A DNA stretch of 64,000 nucleotides from Streptomyces sp. SID13031 (GTDB taxonomy: Bacteria; Actinomycetota; Actinomycetes; Propionibacteriales; Kribbellaceae). The stretch spans positions 1 to 64,000 of the forward strand of contig NZ_JAAGLV010000015.1 in the NCBI RefSeq assembly GCF_010548305.1, written 5' to 3'. The notes under the pieces are model-generated. The model had not been told where the DNA came from, made no database searches, and saw nothing but the letters and a program-made list of their open reading frames with translations. Both the position numbers and the translations under genes were made by a program. Positions 31,578-41,560 of this stretch are shown piece by piece. Numbering within the stretch: position 1 is the first letter of the stretch; every line of letters starts with the position of its first letter.

Positions 31578-32180
31578 TCAGCTGTTGAGGAGATCCTCGA
31601 AGGACGTGGGGTTGGCGAACGGGTCCACGGTCGCGCGCTTCTCGTTGCCCATGGCATCTACCAGTTCCGCGGCTGCTCGCTCGATCCGGGTGTGGAGTTG
31701 GGTCGCGCCGGTTCCCCAGTCGGAGGAGGCCGCGTAGACGCCCGTCGGCATCACGATCGCCTTCAAGTACGAGAAGAGTGGGCGTAGAGCGAAGTCCAAG
31801 ACCAGGGAGTGGCGTTCGGTACCGCCCGTGGCGGCGATCAGGACCGGCTTGCCGGCCAGCGCCTGGTCGTTCAGGACGTCGAAGAACATTTTGAAGAGGC
31901 CGCTGTAGGAGGCGCTGAACGTCGGGGTCACCGCGATCAGGCCGTCAGCCGCGACGACCGTCTCCAGCACCTTGCCGAGTTCCTGTGACGGAAAGCCGGT
32001 CAGCAGGTTGTTGGTGAGGTCGTGGGCGAGGTCTCGCAGTTCGATGATCTCGAGCTTGTACGTCGTGCCGCGGCCGTCCAGCTGGTCTCGGACGGCGGCG
32101 GACAACCGGTCGGCGAGCAGGCGGGTCGACGACGGCGTCGTCAGGCCCGCGCTCACCACGGCGATCGTGCGTTCGGTCAT
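31578..32180 (-). CDS. NADPH-dependent FMN reductase (CE1759 type)
   Basis: A 200-residue flavodoxin-fold reductase. The flavin-binding loop is VVSAGLTTPSSTRLLADRL, and TPTFSASYSGLFKMFFDVL and LIAATGGTERHSLVLDFAL match the FMN reductase subfamily found beside CE1758-type oxygenases. It supplies reduced FMN to the partner LLM enzyme. The ATG overlaps the stop of that gene (ATGA, 32177-32180), so expression is coupled. Confidence 0.92.
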   Translation of the reverse strand: MTERTIAVVSAGLTTPSSTRLLADRLSAAVRDQLDGRGTTYKLEIIELRDLAHDLTNNLLTGFPSQELGKVLETVVAADGLIAVTPTFSASYSGLFKMFFDVLNDQALAGKPVLIAATGGTERHSLVLDFALRPLFSYLKAIVMPTGVYAASSDWGTGATQLHTRIERAAAELVDAMGNEKRATVDPFANPTSFEDLLNS

Positions 32181-33310
32181 CGCGAGTTCCCGTCCAGCCC
32201 GACGACCTCCGGGCTCACCGTCTCCAGCTCATGCGCCCGCTCGGCCGCGGCCTTCAGCGACGCGTGCGTCGGCGCCGAAGGGACATGCGCCGGCCGCAAC
32301 GAGTCGAACTCCTTGCGTAGTACCGGAACGACCTCCTCGCCGAGGATGTCCAGCTGCTCCAGCACGGTCTTCAGTGGCAGGCCGGCGTGGTCCATCAGGA
32401 ACAATTGTCGCTGGTAGTCGCCGAAGTGCTCGCGGAACGTCAGGGTCCGCTCGATCACTTCCTGCGGGCTGCCCACGGTCAGCGGCGTCTCCCGGGTGAA
32501 GTCCTCCAGCGACGGCCCGTGCCCGTAGACCGGGGCGTTGTCGAAGTACGGCCGGAACTCCTTCACGGCGTCCTGCGAGTTCTTCCGCATGAACACCTGG
32601 CCACCGAGGCCGACGATCGCCTGGTCGGCGGCGCCGTGGCCGTAGTGCTCGAAGCGGCGACGGTACAGGTCGATCATCTGCTGGGTGTGTGAGATCGGCC
32701 AGAAGATGTTGTTGTGGAAGAACCCATCGCCGTAGTACGCCGCCTGCTCGGCGATCTCGGGGCTGCGGATCGAGCCGTGCCAGACGAACGGCGGTACGCC
32801 GTCCAGGGGGCGCGGCGTCGAGGTGAAGCCCTGGAGCGGCGTCCGGAACTTGCCCTCCCAGTCGACCACGTCCTCGCGCCACAACCGGCGCAGCAGCGCG
32901 TAGTTCTCGACGGCCAGCGCGATCCCGTTGCGGATGTCCTGGCCGAACCACGGGTAGACCGGGCCGGTGTTGCCGCGGCCCATCATCAGGTCGACCCGGC
33001 CGTCGGCCAGGTGCTGCAACATCGCGAAGTCCTCGGCGATCTTCACCGGGTCGTTCGTGGTGATCAGCGTTGTCGAGGTCGACAGGATCAGCTTCGACGT
33101 CTGCGCGGCGATGAAGCCCAGCATCGTGGTCGGTGAGGACGGCACGAACGGCGGGTTGTGGTGCTCGCCGGTCGCGAAGACGTCGAGACCGACCTCTTCG
33201 GCCTTCAGTGCGATGGTGACCATCGCCTTGATCCGCTCGGCCTCGCTCAGCGTCCGGCCGGTGACCGGATCCTGGGTGACGTCGCCGACGGAGAACACAC
33301 CGAACTGCAT
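32177..33310 (-). CDS. LLM class flavin-dependent oxidoreductase (CE1758 type)
   Basis: A 377-residue luciferase-like TIM barrel that would use FMNH2 from the downstream reductase to oxygenate a substrate. Typical segments are FGVFSVGDVTQDPVTGRTL, DVFATGEHHNPPFVPSSPT, LMMGRGNTGPVYPWFGQ and VGSPQEVIERTL. The start codon follows AAGGAG with ideal spacing. Upstream, an AT-rich stretch (33336-33355, TTTAAAGTTTAAT on the coding strand) likely contains the -10 region. The natural substrate is unknown; sulfonates or other xenobiotics are possible. Confidence 0.92.
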   Translation of the reverse strand: MQFGVFSVGDVTQDPVTGRTLSEAERIKAMVTIALKAEEVGLDVFATGEHHNPPFVPSSPTTMLGFIAAQTSKLILSTSTTLITTNDPVKIAEDFAMLQHLADGRVDLMMGRGNTGPVYPWFGQDIRNGIALAVENYALLRRLWREDVVDWEGKFRTPLQGFTSTPRPLDGVPPFVWHGSIRSPEIAEQAAYYGDGFFHNNIFWPISHTQQMIDLYRRRFEHYGHGAADQAIVGLGGQVFMRKNSQDAVKEFRPYFDNAPVYGHGPSLEDFTRETPLTVGSPQEVIERTLTFREHFGDYQRQLFLMDHAGLPLKTVLEQLDILGEEVVPVLRKEFDSLRPAHVPSAPTHASLKAAAERAHELETVSPEVVGLDGNSR

Positions 33311-33504
33311 CTGGGCTCCTTGGTCTCGCTTACTGACTATTAAACTTTAAACTATCCATCCCTCCGAACACCAGCGACCGTCGGCGCATTCCATCATCGC
33401 CCGGAGGGCTCAACGGATAGGGCTTTCCGAGGTCTTGTCAGATCGGTCCCGTCCAGTGAAACTAGGTCCCGCCATGCGAAACCTCACCGCCCGAGGAGCA
33501 CCCC

Positions 33505-35184
33505 ATGCGACAGGACCGACCTCAGCTCACTCGCCGCCTGCTCCTGGGGAGTGCGGCCGCCATCCCGGCCGCGGCTGCGTTCCCCGCAGCAGCTTCCGCA
33601 GTCCCATCAGGCGGAACTAGTGACCGCGGGGCAAAAGACATTTCTGCCGAGCTGCTCGATCAGTGGGCTGAGGCGGGCGGGACGCATCCGCTGATCCCGG
33701 ACATCTCCCACGCCGGTTATCGCGGCGGCGAGAGCCCACGCCGCCCTCGCGTCGTCGCACGCGTCACCGACTTCGGCGCGCTTCCCGGCCTTGCGACCGA
33801 CTCCGCCGCAGCATTCAACGCCGCCGTCCGGTACGCCGGTGAGCGCGGCGGCGGCACTGTCGCCGTACCGCGGGGCACCTATCGCCTCGACTCGCCGATC
33901 TGGATCCACTGGTCGAATGTCGTGCTCAAGGGATCGGGCTCCGACGACACGATCCTGCACTTCACCAAGCCCTTGGACGAGTCGTATCGGCCCAATCTGC
34001 AGCCGAGTCTGCAGAGTCGCTGGTCGTGGACCGGTGGGCAGATCTGGGTGATCGCGCCCGAGCGGAAGGCCAAGTCGGAGGCGGAGGACTTCGCCGCGTC
34101 GGAGGGTTGGCTGCTCGGCGACACGCTGGCTTCAGTCGGGTCGGCGTCGCGGGGTCAACGGACGCTGCTCGTGTCCGACACGAGTCGCCTTGCCGCGGGC
34201 GACCTCGTAGTACTGGAGACAGACAATCCTGCTGATGCCGGCGTACTGCGGCACGTAGCGGGCGATGTCGCCGGGACCAGCGCCTATGACTGGGCAGTGA
34301 AGGCGCCGCAGCTGACGACTGGATCTGGTGGGCAGTACATCCAGTACGCGACGCTGCAGTGGCCGGTCCGGATCGAAGCAGTGCTGGGGGACCGCCTGGT
34401 GAGGTTGGCCCAGCCGCTGCGCTACGACCTGCGACCGAGCTGGCCGTCGCGGATCAGGGCGCTCGGCCCGACCGTGCATGACGTCGGCGTGGAGTCGCTG
34501 ACGATCCGCAACGAGCTGCGCCCGATGACGATCCACAATCGGCACCCCGGATCGAACGGCCTTTGTTTCCAGGCGGTTCACGACTGCTGGGCCGACGATG
34601 TGCGGGTCGAGAACTGCGACCTTGGCTTCGGCTTCACCACCACGAAGGCAGTCACCCTCACCGACGTCGCCGTCGGCGGCCGCTCGGCCCATCACAGCTT
34701 CGCCTGCCGAATGCAGTCCCACGACAACCTCGTCGACGGCTTCACCATCGAGGAGTTCAAAGTTCCCCTCCCCAACGGCTCTCTCCACCACGGCCTCAAC
34801 CTGGAAGGCCTGTCAGCCGGCAACGTCTGGCGCCGCGGCACGATGGCCGAAGGCACCTTCGACACCCATCGAGCCATGCCGTTCGAGAACGCCCGTACCG
34901 ACATCACGTTGACCAACAACGGCCGCGTCGGTGGCTCGGCAGCCTCGGGCCCTCTCTTCGGTGCCCGCATCGCGCATTGGAACGTCCGTATAACCACCGG
35001 TGTTCCCTACGCGATCGACCTGGCCGACGTAGCTCCGCGCAGCATCACCGTCGGCCTCCAAGGGCTCGCTTCAGCCGGCAGCGGTCTCCCCCGAGACTTC
35101 CCCGGCGACCTCGAGAACGGCACCTTTCAGCTGGCATCCCGTCCATCGATCACCGACCTGTACTCCGCCCAGCGGCGGCGTTAG
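33505..35184 (+). CDS. Tat-exported right-handed beta-helix protein (pectate-lyase-like)
   Basis: A 559-residue secreted protein. Residues 1-35 are a twin-arginine signal (LTRRLLLGSAAAIPAAAAF). Residues about 80-140 show the start of a Pectate_lyase_3 fold (VTDFGALPGLATDSAAAFNA, then GGGTVAVPRGTYRLDSPIW). Long beta-helix coils follow to about 500 (SLTIRNELRPMTIHN, CWADDVRVENCDLGFGFTT). It probably degrades or binds a polysaccharide, but no catalytic residue can be assigned. Its 3' end overlaps the convergent condensation-like gene by 35 nt. Confidence 0.85.
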   Translation: MRQDRPQLTRRLLLGSAAAIPAAAAFPAAASAVPSGGTSDRGAKDISAELLDQWAEAGGTHPLIPDISHAGYRGGESPRRPRVVARVTDFGALPGLATDSAAAFNAAVRYAGERGGGTVAVPRGTYRLDSPIWIHWSNVVLKGSGSDDTILHFTKPLDESYRPNLQPSLQSRWSWTGGQIWVIAPERKAKSEAEDFAASEGWLLGDTLASVGSASRGQRTLLVSDTSRLAAGDLVVLETDNPADAGVLRHVAGDVAGTSAYDWAVKAPQLTTGSGGQYIQYATLQWPVRIEAVLGDRLVRLAQPLRYDLRPSWPSRIRALGPTVHDVGVESLTIRNELRPMTIHNRHPGSNGLCFQAVHDCWADDVRVENCDLGFGFTTTKAVTLTDVAVGGRSAHHSFACRMQSHDNLVDGFTIEEFKVPLPNGSLHHGLNLEGLSAGNVWRRGTMAEGTFDTHRAMPFENARTDITLTNNGRVGGSAASGPLFGARIAHWNVRITTGVPYAIDLADVAPRSITVGLQGLASAGSGLPRDFPGDLENGTFQLASRPSITDLYSAQRRR

Positions 35185-36595
35185 CGTCTGCGCTGTAGCC
35201 CTCGAAGAGCGCTGAGATCTGGTCGAGCGAAGGGACCGCTTCGGCCAGCAGGACCGCGGTCTGCTCGAAGGCGAACAGGAAGCCCTGGATCTCGCCGGGG
35301 GAGAGCAGCGCGGTATCGGCCAGGAGGGACAGCTTGATGCGTTCGGCTGTCCCTCTGGTGTCCAGGAACAGAGCCATTCCCTCGGTGTCCGACTTCTGCG
35401 GCCAGTCGAACGACGAGGCCCGGCTCAGTCGCTCGAGCTCGGCCGGCGACGAGTCCGCGCGACCGGATGGGCGCGGCAAGGTCGACCACATGTCGTTGAA
35501 CTGACAGCCCGGCTCGGGCTCGACGCCTCGGCGGGCCGCCTCGACCCTGAAGACCTCGGCGGCGGCGCGGGCGTCGTACCGGCTGTGGCGCCGTGCGGCA
35601 GCGGTCACCGACTCGGACTGGCGGAGGAGCTCCTCGAAGGATTCGCTGGTCAGCCCGATGGCGGTGCGCACGGCCTGGTTCAGGCTGCTGACGCTATGCA
35701 TCGACTCGACCGACCCGCGATTGCCCTGCATGAGGTCGACGCCGACGACCGGCCCGGGCGCGAAACAGCGAACCAGGGCGGTACTGATCGACAACAGCAC
35801 GACAGAAGTCGTCGTACGGTGCCGGCGGGCTGCGGCGCGGACTGCGACCGGGATCGACTCCGATTCCAGTTCGCCACGGAAGTACCGGGGTGAGGCAGGC
35901 TCATGGCGCGCGGGCAGCGGCGTTGCCGGGATCAGCCGCAGTTGCTCGCGCAGATGACCCAACGCCTCCACATTGAGCAGTTGGCCCTCCGGCGAGTTCT
36001 CGACGGCAGCCAGGTCCGCCGGCTGCAAAGCAGGCCTGACTGCCGGTACTACGGCGCCATCGGCGCGGGCCTGGAGCAAGGCGGCCAGATCGGCTGAGAT
36101 CACATCCGCACTGGTGTAGTCGGCTGACAGATGCGAGATTCCGAAGACGACGAGCACCGGAATCCCTTGGTGCATGGCGACATAGAACCGCACCGGTACT
36201 TCGGTGGCGTGGTCGAAGTTCTCCGCCTCGGCCCGGACCAGGCAGTCCGCCACGATGGTGGAGAACTCGACCGGATCATCGGCCGGCCGGTCGAACACCG
36301 TGATGGAGACCGAACCCGTGGCGAGCACCTCCTGCTGGGCGTCACCACGCTCGGTCGCGTGGTACAGCGTGCGAAGCGACTCGTGCCGGTTCATCAGTTC
36401 GCCGAGGACGGCCTGTACGTCGGGCAGGCCGAGCAGCAGCGGGATCGACTGCCACCGGGTGACGACGAAGAACGGCTTGTCCTGGAGCAGCCAGTCGCGC
36501 ATGACGTCCCAGCTGCTCTGTTGGCCCCAGGCCAGCGGGGCGACGCGGGACCGGCCGCCGAAGAACTCGACCTGGGCGGTGTTCTCGGTGATCAC
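35150..36595 (-). CDS. Condensation-domain-like protein (NRPS C/acyltransferase superfamily)
   Basis: A 481-residue stand-alone chloramphenicol-acetyltransferase-like domain. LMNRHESLRTLYH is the usual C-domain core. The active-site motif HHxxxDG appears as SHLSADY, so the second His (155) and Asp (159) remain but the first His and Gly are changed. A C-terminal latch-like region includes FNDMWSTLPRP. The GTG start overlaps the MATE stop (GTGA). As the last gene of the polyketide operon it may esterify or amidate and release the ACP-bound product, acting like PapA-type enzymes. This role is inferred. Confidence 0.85.
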   Translation of the reverse strand: MITENTAQVEFFGGRSRVAPLAWGQQSSWDVMRDWLLQDKPFFVVTRWQSIPLLLGLPDVQAVLGELMNRHESLRTLYHATERGDAQQEVLATGSVSITVFDRPADDPVEFSTIVADCLVRAEAENFDHATEVPVRFYVAMHQGIPVLVVFGISHLSADYTSADVISADLAALLQARADGAVVPAVRPALQPADLAAVENSPEGQLLNVEALGHLREQLRLIPATPLPARHEPASPRYFRGELESESIPVAVRAAARRHRTTTSVVLLSISTALVRCFAPGPVVGVDLMQGNRGSVESMHSVSSLNQAVRTAIGLTSESFEELLRQSESVTAAARRHSRYDARAAAEVFRVEAARRGVEPEPGCQFNDMWSTLPRPSGRADSSPAELERLSRASSFDWPQKSDTEGMALFLDTRGTAERIKLSLLADTALLSPGEIQGFLFAFEQTAVLLAEAVPSLDQISALFEGYSADANAAAGRSTGR

Positions 36596-37953
36596 GATTT
36601 GCTCGTCTCCAAGGGGTCAGCGGGCACGGGCAGCGCCAGGGCGGTCCGGTCGAACAGCACCCCGCGCAGGCAGAAGGTCGTATAGGTGAGTCCGGCGGTC
36701 CAGCTCGCCACCACCGCCCACATGACGGCGTCGATCCCGAACGGCCCGTTCAGGAAGTAGGCGAACGGGAGCTGGACGCAGACGAAGGCGATCACCGTGC
36801 AGATCAGCGGCGCCGTGGTCCGGCGGGAGCCGTTGAGGTAGCCGTGGGCAACGACCATCACGGTGTATAGGATCAGGAACGGGTAGATGATCAGCAGGTA
36901 ACGCTCGGTCAGCTCCCGGGCGGCGACGTCGTCGGTGAACACTCCGGCGATCGGTGCCCGGGCCAGCAGCACCACCGCGGAGACGGCCAGGGAGATCCCG
37001 ATGGTGAGGGCGATCGTCTGCAGCAGCCCTTGGCGGGCCCGGGCCCGGTGTTCGCCGCCCAGGTTCTGCGCGACGAACGCGGTGACCCCACCGGAGAAGT
37101 CGAGGAAGACCATCGCAGTGAACAGCTCGATCCGGGACACCACCGTGAACGCGGCCAGCACCACTTCGCCGTACCCCTGGATGATCCAGACCAGGATCAT
37201 GATGCCGAGGGCAAGGATGATGTGCTGGCTGGCGAGCGGGAACCCGAGCCGGACGGCGTCGACGAGCTCCCGCCGTACGGCGGGCCGCCCATCGCCGGGC
37301 GCCAACGGATATCGCCTGGCCGCATAGGCGAGCCCCGCGACCAGCGCCGCCGTACTGGCCACCACAGTCGCCAGCGCGGCTCCTCTGATCCCCATCTGCA
37401 GCGGGGACACGAACCACCAGACGAGCACGATGTTGAGCACGCTGCCGAAGCCCGCGACCCACATCGCCGAGCGCGAGTCGCCCAGGCCACGGAAGTACGC
37501 GCTGACCGCCGCGCCGCCGAAGATCGCCGGGAAACCGATCGACAGCGTGCCGATGAAGGTGGCACAAGCGTCGGCCAGCTCGCCGTGGATGCCCATCAAC
37601 CCCAATACCGGCCGGGCCAGCACGGTCGCCAGGATGATGCAGCCGACCGACCAGACCACGGTGACCAGGACCAGCGACAGCACCACCCCACGCCGCTCAC
37701 CGTCCTGCTGGGCCCCTCGCAGGTGGGCCAGCCGGATGGTGAAGGCGGTGCCGAGACCGATGAACATCGCGTTCAGCAGGTAGAACAGCGGCCCGGACGC
37801 GCCGACCGCGGCGAGGCCCTCGATCCCGACGTACCGGCCCACCACGATGCTGTCGATCAGAACATAGCTCTGCCCGACCAGGTTGGCCGCGGTCAGCGGG
37901 AGCGCGAAGCCCACGATCCGCCGCAGCGGTGGGCCGGTCGTCAGGTCGGACAT
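36592..37953 (-). CDS. MATE family efflux transporter
   Basis: A 453-residue protein with 12 predicted membrane helices in two homologous halves. The first half starts LTTGPPLRRIVGFALPLTAA and the second shows the family pattern around GFPLASQHIILALGIM. MATE proteins export drugs or metabolites against H+ or Na+. ATG 37953 overlaps the PKS stop by one base (TGATG) and its own stop overlaps the next gene, placing it firmly in the biosynthetic operon. Export of, or self-protection against, the pathway product is the likely job. Confidence 0.93.
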   Translation of the reverse strand: MSDLTTGPPLRRIVGFALPLTAANLVGQSYVLIDSIVVGRYVGIEGLAAVGASGPLFYLLNAMFIGLGTAFTIRLAHLRGAQQDGERRGVVLSLVLVTVVWSVGCIILATVLARPVLGLMGIHGELADACATFIGTLSIGFPAIFGGAAVSAYFRGLGDSRSAMWVAGFGSVLNIVLVWWFVSPLQMGIRGAALATVVASTAALVAGLAYAARRYPLAPGDGRPAVRRELVDAVRLGFPLASQHIILALGIMILVWIIQGYGEVVLAAFTVVSRIELFTAMVFLDFSGGVTAFVAQNLGGEHRARARQGLLQTIALTIGISLAVSAVVLLARAPIAGVFTDDVAARELTERYLLIIYPFLILYTVMVVAHGYLNGSRRTTAPLICTVIAFVCVQLPFAYFLNGPFGIDAVMWAVVASWTAGLTYTTFCLRGVLFDRTALALPVPADPLETSKS

Positions 37954-40900
37954 CAGGCCACTTCCGCCTCGAACTCGATCAGCGACTCCAGGTGGTAGGC
38001 GATCTCCGCGATCGTCCGGTCCGCCAGCAGATCGGCGATCTCGTACTGCACGCCGTGGACGACGGCGAGGTTGCTCGCCACCGACGCGGCCATGATCGAG
38101 TCGCCGCCGAGGTCGAAGAAGTCCGCCTCGACGTCGAGGGACGGGTAGCCGAACGCGAAGGCCAGGCACTGCGCGACGGTCCGCTCGACCTCGGTGTACT
38201 CGCCGTCCGGCCGGCCCTCCATTTCGACCTCGACCGCGGCGACGTTGCCCTTGATCTTGTCCGCGGCTTGCCGCAGCCGCTCGTCCAGCGCGAGCAGCTC
38301 CAGCTCGACCTTCGCCTCGATGTCGGCCGACAGCCGGACGTCGTACGACTTCAGCAGATGGATCAGTTCGCCGCGGTAGTGCAACTCACCGGCGAACAGC
38401 CGCGACCGGCCCGAACGCAGCCCGCCGTCCAGGATGTCCAGCCCGACCGCGGTCGGCAGTGCCTTGAACATGGTGTCGCCGTTGGTGCCGTGGTCGACGG
38501 CCATCCCGATCTCCTTCCAGGCGACCCAGTCGAGCGCGATCACCCGGCAGGACCCACCAGCCTGAGCCCGGGCGAGGTTGTCGAGGTAGTAGTTGCCGGC
38601 CGCGTAGTCGGCCTGGCCGGGAGCGGGGAAGACCGAGGCCACCGACGAGAAGTGCACGATGAAGTCGGGGCGGTCGTCCTTGGTCAGCAGGTCGAGCATG
38701 AAGGCGGCCTGCAGCTTGACCCGGACCACGGCGTCGAAGTCCTCGGGCTGACGGAACATCACCGTGCTGCCACCGGGCAGTCCGGCCGCGTGCACGATCC
38801 CGTCGATCCGGCCGTACTCGCCCTGGATCCACCCGACGGCATCGGCCAGTGATTTCGGATCGCCGGCATCGGCGGCCCGGACGACCACGGTCGCCCCCAG
38901 TTCTTCCAGCTCCTGTACTGCGCGGATCCGACCGGCCAGAGCGTCGCCGGAGGCCAGCAACTCGGTCCAGTCCTCCTTGCCAGGCAGGCCGGAGCGGCTC
39001 AGGAGTACCAGCCGCAGGTCGGGTTGCGCGACGGCGAACGACTTCGCAACGGCCATCCCGAGCGCGCCGGTTCCGCCGGTGATCAGGTACGTGCCGCCGG
39101 GCTTCAGATAGTCCTGGGGGCCATCGGCAACGAGCTCCGGTACCTCGACGAACACTTCGTGCAGCCGCTGGTCGCCACGGAGCAGGAAGACTCCGTGGTC
39201 GGCGGCGAACACCTCGGCCCGCAGAGCCGTGGGTGGTACGGCCAGGTCGATGTCGAGGTGCTTGACCTTGATGTACGGATACTCCCGGCTGATCACCTTG
39301 CCGAAGCCGACCAGCGCGGAGTTCTCGGTGACGACGTCGGCGTCACCATCCGCGGCAGCGACGGCGTACTGGGTGAGTACGGTCAGCTCGACCTTCACCC
39401 CGGCTGCCATCAGCGCCTTGGACAGCAGGAAGAGGCTGCCGAGGTTCTTGCTGGTCCGGCGCTCGACCTCGTCGATCCCCGTAGCCGCGGTGGACTCGAA
39501 GGCCAGAGCGTGGACGACGTGGGTGACCTCCTCGTCGCTGATCAGCTGGGCGAGTTGTTCGAAGGCCTTCGCATTGTCCGCGGCGAACAGTTCACCGCCG
39601 GGCCGTACAGGCTCGCAGAGGCGGATCACCTTGGCCTCGCCGAGCTGGGCGGCTGCCAGGATCTCCTCGGCGTCGGTATCGGGGTCGATCAGGACGACGG
39701 CCTTCGTACCGGTCGGAACGGCCGCGATCGGCAGTGCCGGCGCCGGCTGGAACTCGATGTCGTGCGTGACCGGGTGACGGACCTCGGTGCTCGTCAGCGA
39801 CAGCTGCGAACGCCAGGTGTCCGGGAACTCAACCCAGGCAACGGATTCGTCGAAGGCGTAGCCCGGCAGCCGGACCACTCGGGGCTGACGCTCACTGCTG
39901 AGCGCTTTCCAGTCGACAGCCTGACCGCCCAGGTAGGCCTGAGCTTGCGCGGCGAGTGGGCTGTCCGGCGCGATCGGATCCGGCTTGGGCAGTTGCCTGC
40001 GCAGGTCGGCGACGTCCTTGACCACCATCGCGATCCGCAGCCGGTGCGAGCTGCGCGAGACCTGGCTGGTGTAGCAGACATCGGCGATGTCCACGCCGTC
40101 CAGACCGCCACCATCGATGAACCGGACGTACCGCTCCACCAGGCGGGTCACCGAGGCGACCGTCGCCCCGCTGAGAGTGAACAGGAACTCGCCTTCGATG
40201 GAGGCCGGCCGCTGAGCCGCGTCGAAGTGCTCCTCGACGACGACGTGCGCGTTGGTGCCGCCGAGGCCGAAGGCGCTGACACCTGCTCGGCGCGGTCCGT
40301 CCGGCGACTCCCACGGCTGCAGGCCGGTGGAGACGTAGAGGGGGCCGGCGGCGAAGTCGAGCTTCGGGTTCGGGTTGTGGAAGTTCGCCTGCGGCGGGAT
40401 CTGCTGGTTCCGCAGGACGGCGACGGCTTTGATCAGGCCGATCACGCCGGAACCCTCGAAGAGGTGGCCGACGTTCGCCTTGACCGTGCCGACCGCGCAG
40501 AAGTTCTTGTCGGTGGTGTGTTTGGCGAAGGCGCGCTTCATCCCCTCGTGCTCGATCGGGTCGCCGACGCGCGTCGCCGTACCGTGGGCCTCCAGGTAGC
40601 CGATGCTGCGGGGATCGACGTCGGCGTTGCGCCACGCGCGGATCAGCAGGTCGGCCTGCGAGTCCGAGTCCGGGTTGGTGATGCCCTCGGTGTTGCCGTC
40701 GTGGTTGACCGCGCTCCCCTTGATCACGGCGTAGATCTGGTCGCCGTCGGCAACGGCCTGGTCCACTCGCTTCAGCACGACCGCGCCCGAGCCCTCGCCG
40801 AAGCCGGTACCGTCGGCGGCCTCGTCGAACGTCCGGGTGACGCCGTCGGACGACTCGATCCCGATGTTGGAGTGCGGGTGCTTGACCGGGGCGAAGACGA

Positions 40901-41546
40901 TCCGGGCGCCGCCGACGACGGCCATCTCGCAGTCGCCGGCCAGCAGCGCGTTCTTGGCCTGGTGGACGGCGACCAAGGTGGCCGAGCAGGCGGTGTCCAC
41001 GACCAGGCTGGGACCGCGCAGGTCGAGGAAGTGCGACAGCCGGTTGGCCAGCATGGTCGGGATGTTGCCGGTGATCGCCTGCTGGCCGACCGACGGGTCG
41101 ATCCGGCAGATGTAGTCCAGGTACGTCGAACCCGGGTTGACCGCGAAGCCGACGAAGACCCCGGTACTCGTACCGCGCAGCCGGTCGATCGAGTAGCCGG
41201 CGTCCTCGAAGGCGAGGAACATCGCCCGCAGCACCATCCGGTGGTGCGGGTCGGTCAGCGTGGCCTGTCGCGGGTTCATCCCGAACACCGAGTAGTCGAA
41301 GGTGTCGACGGTGTCCAGGAAGCTGCCGTTGTGGTACTCGATCTCGGTGTCCTCGACCGGGTCGACGCTGGTCGCGCGCAGGTAGCGGATGTACTCGCGC
41401 AGCTTCTCCCGCCGTTCGACCGGGAACGGCCGGGTCAGGCTGGTCCCGGAGCTGATGAGCTGCCAGAAGGCGTCGAGATCCTGGGCCCCTGGTACATCCA
41501 CGGACAGGCCGACGATCGCGATGTCGGTGTTCACGGTCTGGGTCAT
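37953..41546 (-). CDS. AT-less polyketide synthase, KS-KR-ACP
   Basis: A 1197-residue single-module synthase. The ketosynthase (about 7-440) has its full triad: Cys187 in VVDTACSATL, His321 in YLEAHGTATRVGDP and His361 in KANVGHLFEGSG. A ketoreductase with structural subdomain covers about 600-1060 (TYLITGGTGALGMAVAK; Ser in HFSSVAS; Tyr in QADYAAGNYYLDN). The ACP has Ser1150 in FFDLGGDSIMAA. No AT, DH, ER or thioesterase is present, so malonyl loading should come from the separate AT genes upstream (trans-AT logic). ATG 41546 follows GGAGA. The expected product is a short beta-hydroxyacyl chain, iterative or single-step. Confidence 0.93.
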   Translation of the reverse strand: MTQTVNTDIAIVGLSVDVPGAQDLDAFWQLISSGTSLTRPFPVERREKLREYIRYLRATSVDPVEDTEIEYHNGSFLDTVDTFDYSVFGMNPRQATLTDPHHRMVLRAMFLAFEDAGYSIDRLRGTSTGVFVGFAVNPGSTYLDYICRIDPSVGQQAITGNIPTMLANRLSHFLDLRGPSLVVDTACSATLVAVHQAKNALLAGDCEMAVVGGARIVFAPVKHPHSNIGIESSDGVTRTFDEAADGTGFGEGSGAVVLKRVDQAVADGDQIYAVIKGSAVNHDGNTEGITNPDSDSQADLLIRAWRNADVDPRSIGYLEAHGTATRVGDPIEHEGMKRAFAKHTTDKNFCAVGTVKANVGHLFEGSGVIGLIKAVAVLRNQQIPPQANFHNPNPKLDFAAGPLYVSTGLQPWESPDGPRRAGVSAFGLGGTNAHVVVEEHFDAAQRPASIEGEFLFTLSGATVASVTRLVERYVRFIDGGGLDGVDIADVCYTSQVSRSSHRLRIAMVVKDVADLRRQLPKPDPIAPDSPLAAQAQAYLGGQAVDWKALSSERQPRVVRLPGYAFDESVAWVEFPDTWRSQLSLTSTEVRHPVTHDIEFQPAPALPIAAVPTGTKAVVLIDPDTDAEEILAAAQLGEAKVIRLCEPVRPGGELFAADNAKAFEQLAQLISDEEVTHVVHALAFESTAATGIDEVERRTSKNLGSLFLLSKALMAAGVKVELTVLTQYAVAAADGDADVVTENSALVGFGKVISREYPYIKVKHLDIDLAVPPTALRAEVFAADHGVFLLRGDQRLHEVFVEVPELVADGPQDYLKPGGTYLITGGTGALGMAVAKSFAVAQPDLRLVLLSRSGLPGKEDWTELLASGDALAGRIRAVQELEELGATVVVRAADAGDPKSLADAVGWIQGEYGRIDGIVHAAGLPGGSTVMFRQPEDFDAVVRVKLQAAFMLDLLTKDDRPDFIVHFSSVASVFPAPGQADYAAGNYYLDNLARAQAGGSCRVIALDWVAWKEIGMAVDHGTNGDTMFKALPTAVGLDILDGGLRSGRSRLFAGELHYRGELIHLLKSYDVRLSADIEAKVELELLALDERLRQAADKIKGNVAAVEVEMEGRPDGEYTEVERTVAQCLAFAFGYPSLDVEADFFDLGGDSIMAASVASNLAVVHGVQYEIADLLADRTIAEIAYHLESLIEFEAEVA

Positions 41547-41560
41547 GGTCGCCGATCTCC

